64,000 nt of DNA. Origin: Lepas anatifera. Lineage: Eukaryota; Arthropoda; Thecostraca; Lepadidae. Both the position numbers and the translations under genes were made by a program. This document shows positions 1-10,828 of the stretch, one piece after another. The notes below the pieces were generated by a model. That model had not been told where the DNA came from. It saw only the letters and a program-made list of their open reading frames with translations, and did not search any database. Positions within the stretch are counted from its first letter, which is position 1; every line of letters begins with the position of its first letter. The stretch lies in NCBI GenBank assembly GCA_034440635.1, contig JAOTON010001488.1, positions 124,001 through 188,000 of the forward strand, in the 5' to 3' direction.

Positions 1-819
1 GCCATTTGATATGGCAACAAATAATTATAGCTCTTGACGCGAATGCACAGGAAAGCCGACATTAATTTTTTACTTTGACTTTCTGTCGTGATATTTATTT
101 TGCAGTCTGGGGAGTACAGAACCCTAGATAGGCTGACACTGAGACGGTTATTTGGAGCCTATGGGAAGTACAAATTCAATTTTGTGTAGCTGTAACCAAC
201 AAGATCCGACTATCTCCATCGAGGGCTCTGGCGAAAATGATGACGTACCAAGGCACAGTCGGTTCTATACTGATTGGTAGGTTTTAGGCCGCGATCGTTT
301 TTGCGGAATACCTCCCAAGTGATGTTTCCTGCCGACACCATTGTTGCCTCGCCTGCTGTGTTTTAACTGGATGCATGAGCTGGCGTTGAAAAATACTTAA
401 TCAGGTCCAAAATTTACAAGCAATTGAGAAAAGACACAGAAAACCATCGGGATCAGTGATAAGTTTTTCCATAATTTTCCAAATTGACGTCTCATCCAGT
501 TCACAGGGGCCCACACTTAAAGAGCTCGTCAAAATACATTACTAGAGACGAAACCTTTGTGAGAGAGTAATCATTTTTAAGGTATTTCTTTAAAAAAACT
601 GAGACTTAAACCTACCAATCAGTGTGGAAACGGCTGCCCAGATCACCCACGGTTATCAGACACACCTTAATCCCAGTAGATCACAATTGTGCAGCAACAA
701 CACGGTAACTACCAACCGCTCACAGCTAAGATAGCAAGCAAACTCACAAAGCGGGTGTTGTCAAAAATATGTCGCATATTTATTGCGTTTGCTGCTAGCG
801 TGCCTTCTTGCTCGGTATT
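1..819. other. no gene seen
   Basis: AT-leaning DNA without a convincing exon, RNA gene or repeat boundary. Nothing in either strand is longer than a chance open frame. Confidence 0.5.
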
Positions 820-2170
820 TTAAAAGTTGTTAGAAATGTTTTCGGGATATTAGTCTGGGTTATTTGATGAAAGTTTAAACTTCCGAATATTTCAGTTTAT
901 TGATAGTCTTTTTCAACGGAATGTCGATCATGAACAGCCAGTTTTTCAAACACATGTTTTCTCACTTGAGTTCCCTTCCTACATACCTCTATTTAAATGA
1001 GTATATTACGTATTCTTGATTCTCGCTGAACCATTAAACGCCTATTCGTTAAACGGCACAAATAATGACAATAACACGTTTTTGAATTCCGCCGAACATT
1101 AAACGCCTATTCGCTAAAAGGCACAAATAATGACAATAACCCGTTCTATATACGTTTCTAGTCACAGCCCCTACTATTGATTTTATTTTTCCTGATTTTG
1201 TCAATCCTGTTGAATTCTTGTTAACAATGATAATCCTAATACTACTACAATTCTACAGCCATGACGATCCTCCTACAATGCTTCTAAACGGGGTCCCAAA
1301 TTGGGTTAGTGTACGTTTCCTATCCCGATTTATATCTGCTTCCCTTATTCTATTTCTATCGCTTCCTAACAGACCTTCTTCGGATTTTTGTCTACTGCAC
1401 ATTTTAACATCACGAGGGTTCAGATCCTTCCGACAACTATATACATGACATGACACTGCTGATTTGAAAATTCAACAGGATTGGACATTGTGTTTTTCTA
1501 AATCAGCAGTGTCATGTCATGTATATAGTTGTCGGAAGGATCTGAACCTCGTGATGTTAAAATTGTTGCAGTAGAGCAAAATCCGTAAGAAGGTCTGTTA
1601 GGGAAGCGATAGAAATTAGAATAAGGGAAGCAGATATAAATCGGGATAGGGAAACGTTACACTTAACCCAATTTGGGACCCCGTTTTAAGCATTGTAGGA
1701 GGATCGTCATGGCTGTAGAATTGTAGTAGTATTAGGATTATCATTGTTAACAAGAATTCAACAGGATTGGACAAAATCAGGGAAAATAAAATCAATAGTA
1801 GGGCTGTGAGCTAGTGAACGTGTATATAGGAACGGGTTATTTGTCATTATTTGTGCCTTTTAGCGAATAGGCGTTTAATTGTTCGGCGGAAATTGAAAAC
1901 GTGTTATTTGTCATTATTTGTGCCGTTTAACGAATAGGCGTTTATGGTTCAGCGAGAATTGCAAGAATACGTAATATACTTCATTTAAATGAGAGGTATG
2001 TGGAAGGGAACTCAGTGATGAAGATGACATTGTGTTTGAAAACTTGGCTGTTCATGATCGACATTCCGTTGAAAAGAGCTATCAATAAACTCGAAATATT
2101 CGGAAGTTTAAACTTTTCATCAAATAACCCAGACTAATATCCCGAAAACATTTCTAACTACTTGCAACAG
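820..2170. repeat. foldback palindrome, about 1.35 kb
   Basis: The left arm (about 820-1465) is the reverse complement of the right arm (about 1495-2170). The centre lies near 1482, where a block ending in the duplicated ATGACATGACACTG motif reads into its own complement. The arms differ by scattered substitutions and short indels, so they have diverged since formation. Short open frames on both strands of the arms are mirror images and show no protein family. This looks like a foldback-type non-autonomous DNA element or an inverted duplication. No clear target duplication was found at the ends. Confidence 0.85.
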
Positions 2171-2576
2171 TTTCTGGGAAAAATATGACTCTGAAAACGT
2201 ATATTTTAAAAGTTGATGTGAAAGTTAACAATCAAATAAGAGAGAATTGATCCAATAAATTCTTTCAAATAATCTATTAGAAATATATATATGCCTTTTC
2301 CGATGTTAATACAACAGCTATATGTTATATTTGGAAGGGGTAACTCCATTCTGGAATAGGGCGTAATTCACGCTGCATTTCATATGTACACCGCATTCGC
2401 GTGAATGTCGCCGCTCTTTACAAAACGTGATTCTGAGTACGGCGTAACTTTGCAGGCGAATGCGGTGTAAAACACGTCACATTTCTACAACTTTTATGAA
2501 ACAGGGCCCTGGATCCGATGCTTCTTCCAGACGGTGTTGCGTTTGTTTATTCTTAAAAATCCGAAATGTTGTGGGC

Positions 2577-2815
2577 AGGCGCGTCGCCACCGGGGGGGGT
2601 CGGGGGGCCTGCGCCCCCCCACTTTTTGGCCAAAAATTTCCTGATCTCAGTCAAAATGGGAGAAAGCCGGACATTCTTATAACCAGCCGCTGCAGAAGGC
2701 AACGAGGAGCCCAAATTCGAACAGTATTTGGTCCTAACGTGGAAAGTTTTTTGTCAGCGTCAGTTTGAAGTTTGGCTCCCCCCCCACTTTTTTGCCGGTT
2801 GCGACGCTTATGGTT
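2577..2815. repeat. short element with CGTCGC-type ends
   Basis: The segment starts with GCGTCGCCACCGG and ends with CCGGTTGCGACGC, an imperfect terminal inverted repeat, and has G/C homopolymer runs just inside both ends. Its interior is repeated in inverted orientation near 20529-20675; the translated shadows share the words LSTLxPxTxRIWAP and SGFLPF. Likely a non-autonomous DNA transposon; class unknown. Confidence 0.6.
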
Positions 2816-3181
2816 GTGGGAGGGAAGCTTCTTGTTGCTACACCACACCTAGGCTGCTGAGGTTTGATTGACGCAAACTCGGGCGTCCACAAATACAGTT
2901 GAAAGGCCAACAATAAAGCTAATATTTCTTATGTGCCCGCAGCCAAAGCTCATTTTCCTTGCTAAGGCAGTGTTTTATATTACCCGTAGTATTCGGAAGC
3001 GATTCCGGAAATATTCTGCCATAATATTTAGCGTGATATTACTGCTAGCTTTCATGTCAATCAAGCCGGCTCATGTGGAACAAGTTTCATACAAAACAAA
3101 AAATAGCCCGAATCGGCCACGTAATGTGTCGTACGAAACGGCGCCGTGAAACCTCAAACACTTGGTCAAAATTTTTGACCG

Positions 3182-4792
3182 TCAGGTCTTCTTCATCTGC
3201 ATTCCCATTTCCCCCACTTGAGGTGGTTTCATGCTGGCGATGCAGACGACCCAGTAGATGACGTTGAACGTGATGAAAATGACGGGATAGATAGTAACGG
3301 CAATCTTTTCTGACGATCGAATTTTCTCCACCACCGCCTGAAACACTTCTTTGATATTGTACCCGGTGTCAGGTTTTATCCTCCCTAGGGCGATTATTTC
3401 GTCTTCATCCACCATGTCCATGTTTTCCATTGCGGAGGAGGATTCGGAAACTGGAATTGGCAGGCGCTTGGCACGTTTTCTCTTAGCCTGACTTTTAAAA
3501 ATCTCTCTCACGGTCATTCTTCTGGCTTGTCTCGTCAGCACAAAGGTATTGGCAAGGGTCCTATCATCCTCCTCATCCTCATGCTTCCTCCGGTCGTACA
3601 TCTTGACGTCGATCAAGCAGTCGAAAACGGCATGGGCCGACATGAAAGTGCAGAGGCAAACCCAGTAATCGATGGCTTTAATGTAGGTGGAGATGGGAAC
3701 GTACTCGGAATTTGCGGAGAACAGCGACACCATGGTCAGCATGGTTGTGATGGTCAGCAGCATCCTACCCTGAGCCATTTCGTTCGGGATCAGAAACGAG
3801 ATCCAGGCCACCACCACAAACAGGCCGGATGGGATGTAGATCTGCAAGAGATAGAACATGATCTTCCTTTCGAGGATGATGTGCCACTCGATCTGAGATC
3901 GCTTCCCCATGGGTGAGTCCATTTCCTCCTGGCTCTGAGAGTCATGTATCCATGAGATCTTGTAAGAGAATTGGGCCAGATCAGTTACGCTGTAAGCCAC
4001 AGGCACGTGCCTAGCCCAAGACAGGGTGACGCTACATGGACCAGAGCCGAAGCTCTGGATCGGAATTCTACAGATTTGATAATCCATGGGAAAGAAGCTC
4101 AGTTGAAATGGACAGCGAAGCTTCATGTGTACAAACTGGTGAGCCAGAACTGTGTTGTTCCGAAACAGTTTGAAAGTCAAGGCTGGTGCGAATAACACCG
4201 GGTTGACAATCTGGAGTGCAGTAGGCATGTACAGATCAGGAATCCAAATGTAATCTTTGGACGCCGCTGATACTTCAATGAATTCACTCTTATCATTGCG
4301 CTTAACCCCAGATAAACGTTGATCTTCCCAGGAGTATTTCAAGAACAGTGACACTGAGATTTGTCCCTCGGATACCGAGTTCACTCCTGAGAGGTAAATG
4401 GATATTGATACGTTAGTAGGCGGTGGAATATCCTTCCTGCAGTACAGACCCTTCAATTCAGGCCGAAGTGTTGCTTTGGTTTTGCCATCGAGTATGGTTG
4501 GCCGCCGCCGCCTCATATAGGTCTGTGGGGTGAGGCCTTGTATATAATCCATGTTTATCATGGCTCTGCTATCTTTCTGCTTATCTTTCTCTGTTATGCT
4601 TTTACCGGTTGCATTTGCAGTTGTTGTTTTCACTGTTGTTGCATGAGCAGTTTTTGTTTTCACTGTTGTTGCATGAGCAGCTGTTGTTTTCACTGTCGTT
4701 GCATTTGCAGCTGTTGCGCTTGGGTCTCCTGCTTCCGATTGCATTATCTGGATCAGGCACAACATAAACAAGAAGTATAGGAAAAAATTCAT
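3182..4792 (-). CDS. Cys-loop ligand-gated ion channel, intronless
   Basis: A single uninterrupted frame of 536 residues. Residues 1-20 look like a signal peptide. Residues 31-62 form a low-complexity Thr/Ala repeat (ATTVKT units). The extracellular domain follows, with the signature Cys-loop C227-C241 (13 residues between) containing FPMD at 234-237. Membrane segments are M1 about 312-334 (after LQIYIPSG), M2 about 343-361, M3 about 371-394 and M4 about 496-518, with a charged M3-M4 cytoplasmic loop. The pattern IYIPSGL...TTMLTM...Y(I/T)KAIDYW fits the GluCl/GABA/glycine (anion) side of the family rather than nicotinic receptors, and there is no vicinal Cys pair. The M2 entrance reads A-Q-G-R where anion channels usually have V-P-A-R, so ion selectivity is uncertain. 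The lack of introns is unusual for this family and may mean a retrocopy or lineage-specific intron loss. The ligand cannot be called. Confidence 0.9.
   Translation of the reverse strand: MNFFLYFLFMLCLIQIMQSEAGDPSATAANATTVKTTAAHATTVKTKTAHATTVKTTTANATGKSITEKDKQKDSRAMINMDYIQGLTPQTYMRRRRPTILDGKTKATLRPELKGLYCRKDIPPPTNVSISIYLSGVNSVSEGQISVSLFLKYSWEDQRLSGVKRNDKSEFIEVSAASKDYIWIPDLYMPTALQIVNPVLFAPALTFKLFRNNTVLAHQFVHMKLRCPFQLSFFPMDYQICRIPIQSFGSGPCSVTLSWARHVPVAYSVTDLAQFSYKISWIHDSQSQEEMDSPMGKRSQIEWHIILERKIMFYLLQIYIPSGLFVVVAWISFLIPNEMAQGRMLLTITTMLTMVSLFSANSEYVPISTYIKAIDYWVCLCTFMSAHAVFDCLIDVKMYDRRKHEDEEDDRTLANTFVLTRQARRMTVREIFKSQAKRKRAKRLPIPVSESSSAMENMDMVDEDEIIALGRIKPDTGYNIKEVFQAVVEKIRSSEKIAVTIYPVIFITFNVIYWVVCIASMKPPQVGEMGMQMKKT
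4609..4720 (-). repeat. in-frame tandem repeat in receptor N-terminus
   Basis: About 3 to 4 copies of a roughly 30-36 bp unit, each built around TTGTTTTCACTGTTGTTGCA on the plus strand, code the ATTVKTxxAHATTVKT stretch just after the signal peptide. The unit keeps the reading frame, so copy number can vary without breaking the gene. Confidence 0.75.
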
Positions 4793-5800
4793 ACTGTGAA
4801 CTGCGAAGCACAGTAAATCGTATAAATGCTAACCACGAAAGTACAATCTTCTGTAGATCATTCAGAGGCAAATGAAGACATCTGATACTTCACTCAGATT
4901 TATTTCAATGTTTCATTTTCTCGTTTCCGGTCAACATCTTGGAGTACTCTGATCGAAACACAAGTGAAACGAGGGGCATCATCAGACAAAGACCGTTGTA
5001 CAAGATCATACCTATTTCTTCTTTAAAAGTATCGTTTCCGGCCAAAGGTAAGTTGAGTTTTCTTCACCTGAATGCTACCTCTAGCTTACCGGATCAGATG
5101 TTGGCACCATCAACACTGAATTCCCGATAAACTGTTGTACCCTCAACGTGGCGTCAGAGGGAACAAAATAAATACCTTCCAGCCTACTTGAGTAACCATC
5201 TGGCGATGACATCAAGCCGCCCGAGAAGCACCGGCCAATCTCTTTTTGGATTTGACAGTCATCTTGATAAATTCTACCAATGTAACTGCTTGCTAACCAT
5301 CGGCACGTGCTGCGAAACGTTCACACACCTCCAATTTCAGGAATAAGAAGAGTGGCAATACAACATTTTCACAGCCCACTCAGCCCAAATTTGCCGGAAG
5401 CCAGCGCCGAAACCATCCCTCGCCCTAGATCTTGTTCAAGAACAATATCTAGACAGCCAAAGTGGATGCCAGATCAAATAACACGCTCGCCAAACATCTA
5501 AAGAAAAGCAATGGGACTCGAAAAAACCGTGGAGGCTATTAAAAAAAATTAAGCATCGCAAGGAGGCATGAGACTAATACAGGTTAATACAAGTCACTAA
5601 ATGTTATAGAAACAGATATTCCGTCCCAATATTCCTCTCTTATCTCGCTTCTCTAATGGCATCATAATGCTTGTATTATGGTGTCATGTTACGTACAAGG
5701 AAAGTCATGTTACGTACACTTTCGAGACTTCCTCCTGGCCAGAGTTCAATATGTTGAACTACACTGGTCCGTGAATAACTGATATCGAACCATTTATATA
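4793..5800. other. 5' flank of the receptor gene, no gene seen
   Basis: A pyrimidine stretch followed by CAG lies 8 bases upstream of the receptor start codon on the minus strand (about 4800-4820). It resembles a splice acceptor, so a non-coding 5' exon further up (higher coordinates) is possible. Nothing else in this stretch is recognisable. Confidence 0.3.
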
Positions 5801-5804
5801 CGTA

Positions 5805-8460
5805 GTAGGCCATGTCGTGATCACCACTTTTTCACAGGATCTTTGATTTCCGGGTGTTTTCTGATGTATTAATGGTCGCTGATCACGATTTTCTGGTCGA
5901 AAATGTCGAATTCGAAAAATATTTGCCCGCGCAAGCCGTTTGAAATTCTTCCGGTTTGCCAAAATTTCGATGTTTTCATATCTCACGGACAATAAAATGC
6001 AACTTATGTATGGATAGGGCCACAGAACTTTTAAACCATTGAATGTGAACAATTTGAAACCTTTTTTAACTCCTTAAAATATATACTTGCCTGATAAAGT
6101 ACCGTGGAAAGACGGGGATGTTTGAGCTTAAAAGATGATAATAGATGGCGCGCATGACGCAGCCGTCAACCACTGTCCCGCTACGTCGCTTATGTCAAGC
6201 TATTAGCCAAAGGAGCTGGATATAGGATTTGAGTCTATTATGGATTCGATGAATGAACATTTACCTTCACAAGATGATCTAGATTTCTCTCGCTTGCAGT
6301 TTTAAATATTATTGGTAATGGTTGCTTTCAAGCAGGTACAATTAAGATCAGCCAGCCATATATAGATTAGGTATCTAAGTATGTAGTCACTGCGGATCAA
6401 TTTCAAGTATAAAAATGTATGCAAGAGCCAGTCGATTATATTTAGATTAGTCTTGCTATCACTAGCAAGGAGAATACCGCATTTCGGGAAAAATGAGCTA
6501 CACACACCTAGCGCCGCCGTCAAGCCATGTATGCTGCCGCTTAACCAGCTCTCGACTGGGGCTGACGTTGTTGGTCACATTATGATGCTGCAGCTTGAAG
6601 AGATGGAGGCCGAGAAGTGGACCAATTTCACGTTTCAATAGCTTGAAAATTCGAAACGACCGCTGATGAAGTTACCGAGACTTACAGAAGGCATCTGTGA
6701 CAGCAAGAAACAAGTACAAAGTTCGCTGTGAAATAAGGAAGCATTTAAACCTGAAGGAAGCGATCAGAAGGCGCCTACAAAACATGAAGATATTGTAAGC
6801 ATGGACAAAGCATGACAACATTGTTTGACATATAAAGCAGAGTTTTACCATCAAAGGCATCGGCAAACAGAACATTTCTGGAAGACCAGCGAGAAGCGCA
6901 GAGGTTGTATCTTTGTGGCTTGGATGCAGTCGTGACGGACCATTGGAGACGGCAGCAGCTGCGGCAAGCCACTGCTGCTGCCGCCAATAAGGTCTGATCG
7001 AGAAGCCGGCTCGTCCGCATTCGAGCACAATAATATGACAATCACCCGGACAAGTCTACAAACCACTTCCGTGTAGCATTTAAAAATAAGTTTTCCTTCC
7101 GAGATTGACTTATGCCTGCCAGAGCCTGTTCGCGTGCGGCGTCTGTCAGCAGCTGGTGTGATGCTACAAATAGGAAGCTCGCTGCTGCATATACCACCAT
7201 CGGTCGCTGTCAATGGTGCCGTTGCGTTCTGACGCAGCTTCAGCTCCGTCAGAACGCAACATCCGGAGAACTCCTGGTAGCCACAACAACAGCAGCAGTG
7301 GCTTGCCGCAGCTGCTGCCGTCTCCAATGGTCCGTCACGACTGCATCCAAGCCGCCAAGATACAACCTCTGCGCTTCTCGCTGGTCTTCCAGAAATGTTC
7401 TGTTTGCCGATTCCTTTGATGGTAAAACTCTGCTTTATATGTCAAACAATGTTGTCATGCTTTGTCCATGCTTACAATATCTTCATGTTTTGTAGGCGCC
7501 TTCTGATCGCTTCCTTCAGGTTTAAATGCTTCCTTATTTCACAGCGAACTTTGTACTTGTTTCTTGCTGTCACAGATGCTCTTCTGTAAGTCTCGGAACT
7601 TCATCAGCGGTCGGTTCGAATTTTCAAGCTAACGTGAAATTGGTCCACTTCTCTGGCCTCCATCTCTTCAAGCTGTAGCATCATAATGTGACCAACAACG
7701 TCAGCCCCAGTCGAGAGCTGGTTAAGCGGCAGCATACATGGCTTGACGGCGGCGCTAGGTGTGGTGTAGCTTCATTTTTCCCGAAATGCGGTATTCTCCT
7801 TGCTAGTGATAGCAAGACTAATCTAAATATAATCGACTGGCTCTTGCATACATTTTATACTTGAAATTGATCCGCAATGACTACATACTTAGATACCTAA
7901 TCTATATATGGCTGGCTGATCTTAATTGTACCTGCTTTGAAAGCAACCATTACCAAAAATATTTAAAATTGCAAGCAAGAAAAATCTAGATCATCTTGTG
8001 AGGTAAATGTTCATTCATCGAATCCATAATAGGCTCAAATCCTATATCCAGCTCCTTTGGCTAATAGCTTCTTGACATAAGCGACGTAGCGGGACAGTGG
8101 TTGACGGCTGCGTCATGCGCGCCATCTATTATCATCTTTTAAGCTCAAACATCCCCGTCTTTCCACGGTACTTATCAGGCAAGTATATATTTTAAGGAGT
8201 CAAAAAGGTTTCAAATTGTTCACATTCAATGGTTTAAAGTTCTGTGGCCCTTTCCATACATAAGTTGCATTTTATTGTCCGTGAGATATGAAAACATCGA
8301 AATTTTGGCAAACCGGAAGAATTTCAAACGGCTTGCGCGGGCAATTTTTTCGAATTCGACATTTTCGACCAGAAAATCGTGATCAGCGACCATTAATACA
8401 TTAGAAAACACCCGGAAATCAAAGATCCTGTGAAAAGTGGTGATCCAGCCTAATACGTAG
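5805..8460. repeat. large palindrome, about 2.66 kb
   Basis: The left arm (about 5805-6992) is the reverse complement of the right arm (about 7288-8460), around a loop of about 295 bp. Landmarks pair clearly: the block with GATCACGATTTTCTGGTCG near 5880 pairs with 8376-8395, and the GCAGCAGCTGCGGCAAGCC block near 6950 pairs with about 7300. Mirror-image open frames in the arms carry no recognised domain. The arms are close but not identical. Likely a non-autonomous DNA element with very long terminal inverted repeats, or an inverted duplication. Confidence 0.88.
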
Positions 8461-9575
8461 TTAATATACGACAGAAGATTATGTATCAAACGTAAGCATT
8501 TAAACATACATACCATGAATACATTCCACAAAATACTTAAGATGAATCCAAGCCAGCACCAATTTAACATCAGCCCTGAAAACCCTAGTTTTCACATTTC
8601 GATAATTTTCAAATCCTTCTAGAGGATCGCGAAATAGACCAGAAGACTAATCAATATCCACCCTTCTGAGGAGCCACGCCGGAAAAAACAACCATCTTCT
8701 GTTTAGACGCATATGAGCCGGTGTTTGGAGAGAGGATACCGGTCCGGAGCCTAACTGGGTCGCTCATACTCAGCGCCGGTCAGGAGAATGGACTTCTATC
8801 TCTGAACAAGTGTCTGAAAATCCTCACCCCAGCCATGATGTAATGCTAAACACATCCTCTGTATATACGCTTTCGTTGTCATTGAGCATCAAATGGGGCT
8901 TATTATAGTTCAGGGGGCTTAGGACATAAGCTGCATATCAGTGCTAAGTGGCGATTGAAATAGCGTACTGTTTCGGAAATATTGATTATAGAGAATACAA
9001 AGATGCAGTTAGTAGTACCATGCAATTTTTATTCAATTGTTAACTATAGGCCGAAATACGACAATGGGGTTCAGCATATGAGATAGTTGCGAACCGTTTT
9101 ATTCTGGCCTATAGTTTGAGTTTTCTACAATACATTTTGCAATGTTGATTTTCAACATCAACTTTGTGTTATTCAATTTAGCCGTACTGTTTTCTCGCGA
9201 TACACTTAGCATTATTGAAAATTGTAATTCTTTTGACGGTCTCAATTCTCCATCAGGGACCCGATCTAGGTGATCATGCCATTTTTACAAAGTATACGTT
9301 TCAGAAAAAATAGCAAAATGTTAGATAAATTTTGTGATCATGACAGTAATCAAAAACGATATCATGACAATGTGGAAGCTAAGCCATTAGCCGGACTCAT
9401 GAATTTTGAAGATAGATTGGGATTCGATCGACGATTCGGATTTTTGAACTGGGTGAGCAGGAAAGACCAGAGAAATGCTGGAGCGGCCCGGGTTGACAAC
9501 CTCTTGCGGAACGTTTGTGCACAACATATCTCTTCCGAAAGAGCATTGTCAATTATCGTTGTGACAAAATTGAAG
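8461..9575. other. no clear gene; unrecognised open frame 9270-9614 (+)
   Basis: The plus-strand frame 9270-9614 (114 residues) has a fairly protein-like composition but no domain I recognise. It runs into the G-rich repeat starting near 9580, so the end is not a natural coding end. I do not call it a gene. Confidence 0.3.
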
Positions 9576-9579
9576 ACAT

Positions 9580-9850
9580 GGGTGGATTCAGGGAGCCCCA
9601 TGAGGGGCACATGATCTGGGAGAGGGCACCAGCTGAACCAGAGAGGACCTCTTTCGGGTGGCAAAACCCATCAGGTGGGTACCAGATTCTATCCCGAGGG
9701 CACTGATATTCTCATCCTGGGGAGAGGAAGGTGGGAAATGACGTTTCATGGGGGTGCCATCGACATTTCGAGAAGGCGCCGTTGCCATTTCAGGGGGCGC
9801 TGAGGGTCGATGGGGGTGGCAACTGCCCATAGATCCTAGATCCGCCTATG
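9580..9850 (+). repeat. G-rich repeat, GGATCCGCC-end family
   Basis: Begins at GGTGGATTCAGGGAGCCCC and ends at GATCCGCCTATGA. The interior has the family's marker phrases: a gggcaccagctgaacc-type block, 'tcaggtgggtacc' and repeated 'atttcagggggcgc'. Other copies are near 17715-17985, 22940-23215, 27298-27600 and 44709-44955, with reversed copies near 21838-22080, 27830-28135 and 34320-34545. The end pattern (CATAGGCGGATC or its complement) suggests a non-autonomous DNA transposon. Confidence 0.6.
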
Positions 9851-10260
9851 ACCAGAGTAGCTGATGCGCAGAGGCTACTGCGGTCTCGGGTTCAACTGAA
9901 TGGTAATGCATAAGATGTGTTTAAGCAAGTCACTGTATGGAGCAGATACAATTGTATGTCTCTCAGTGGCCTAAGACCCGAGCTCTTCCAAGTCCGGTGC
10001 CAAGGTCTGAGCCAGTCGGGCGCCGTGGCCGAGTGCACCATTTGGACCTCAGGTTGGGTCTCCGCTCTAAATCTAACACTGAAAACAACAGAAACACATC
10101 TAGAGAAGACGTTTGGCCCGGAAACGAGACAAACATCGTGAGAAGTCACAGTGTTTCTGGATGCGAGTCATCAGGTGCAGGAGACCAATCGCTCATCCCT
10201 CCTTCACACAGCTCCACCTGTAAGGAAATAAGGGACATACGCCAGAGGCGGGGTACTCAC

Positions 10261-10828
10261 CGGTGTAGAGCTCCACCTGCGGGCCGAACTTGTGCCACAC
10301 GTGCGGCTGCAGTGCACCGTACCCAGTCTGCAGTCCGTGGGCCAGCACCTGCGCCACGGCAGCGCAGCCGACAGTCAGCCAGCCCCAGCCCCGCTCCGGG
10401 TAGTAGTGCTGCATCAGGGTGCTGCGCTGGGTAGCAGGACCTCGCCTCTGACCTGCTGCAGAGGTAGCAGTCTGCAGCGGTGGCCGTCGCCGAGCTGCAG
10501 CCGGGGCAGCCTCGCCTCCGGTGGTGGCAGGCTCGCTGTCCACCAGGCTGGGGCCCTCGGAGGCCACCCCGGAGTCTCCGCCGGCGGCGCTGGTGGGGGC
10601 CGGAGTCCGGCGGAGCTCAGGAGCTGTGCGGGAGCGGGCCAGGCGACCTGGCTGCAGCAGCAGCGGCTCATGCTGCTGCTGCTGCTGCAGCTGCCGTATC
10701 TCTGGCTGCTGCATCGACTGTTTTTCTTGTTCTTGTTGTTTTTCTTGTTGCTGTTTTTGTTTTTGCTGTTGCATAGGTGAAGGCGGGGTCTTCTGCTCCA
10801 GGTGGTGCAAATCTTCTTTGGAGGACAT
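10261..10828 (-). CDS. SLC16/monocarboxylate-transporter-like, first coding exon
   Basis: The exon starts at ATG (10828) and codes 189 residues plus one base, ending at a GTGAGT donor (10260-10255). Residues 18-53 are Gln-rich (polyQ mixed with Lys/Glu) and 60-130 are Ala/Pro/Arg-rich and probably disordered. Residues 144-180 carry the SLC16 entry signature: P-E-R-G-W-G-W at 144-150, then a hydrophobic helix ending in an HGLQTGYGAL stretch, matching the family pattern [D/E]G[G/S][W]GW before TM1. Members normally have 12 membrane helices, so this is only the N-terminus. No following exon is visible at lower coordinates, so the receptor gene at 3.2-4.8 kb may sit in an intron of this one, or the rest lies outside the window. 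The substrate cannot be inferred. Confidence 0.75.
10660..10790 (-). repeat. CAG/CAA polyglutamine tract
   Basis: A run of CAG and CAA codons (seen as CTG/TTG on the plus strand) codes the Gln-rich N-terminus of the SLC16-like exon. It is interrupted by Lys, Glu and Met codons. Confidence 0.85.

Noticed and set aside
3182..4792. nicotinic acetylcholine receptor alpha subunit
   Set aside because: No vicinal Cys pair in loop C and the M1-M3 pattern is closer to GluCl/GABA/glycine-type channels.
6851..7495. open frames of 127-158 codons in the palindrome loop and arms
   Set aside because: They occur as mirror images because of the inverted arms; Cys- and Ala-rich shadows without any family match.
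9270..9614. possible further exon of a gene
   Set aside because: Protein-like at first sight but no domain, and the frame runs into a G-rich repeat.
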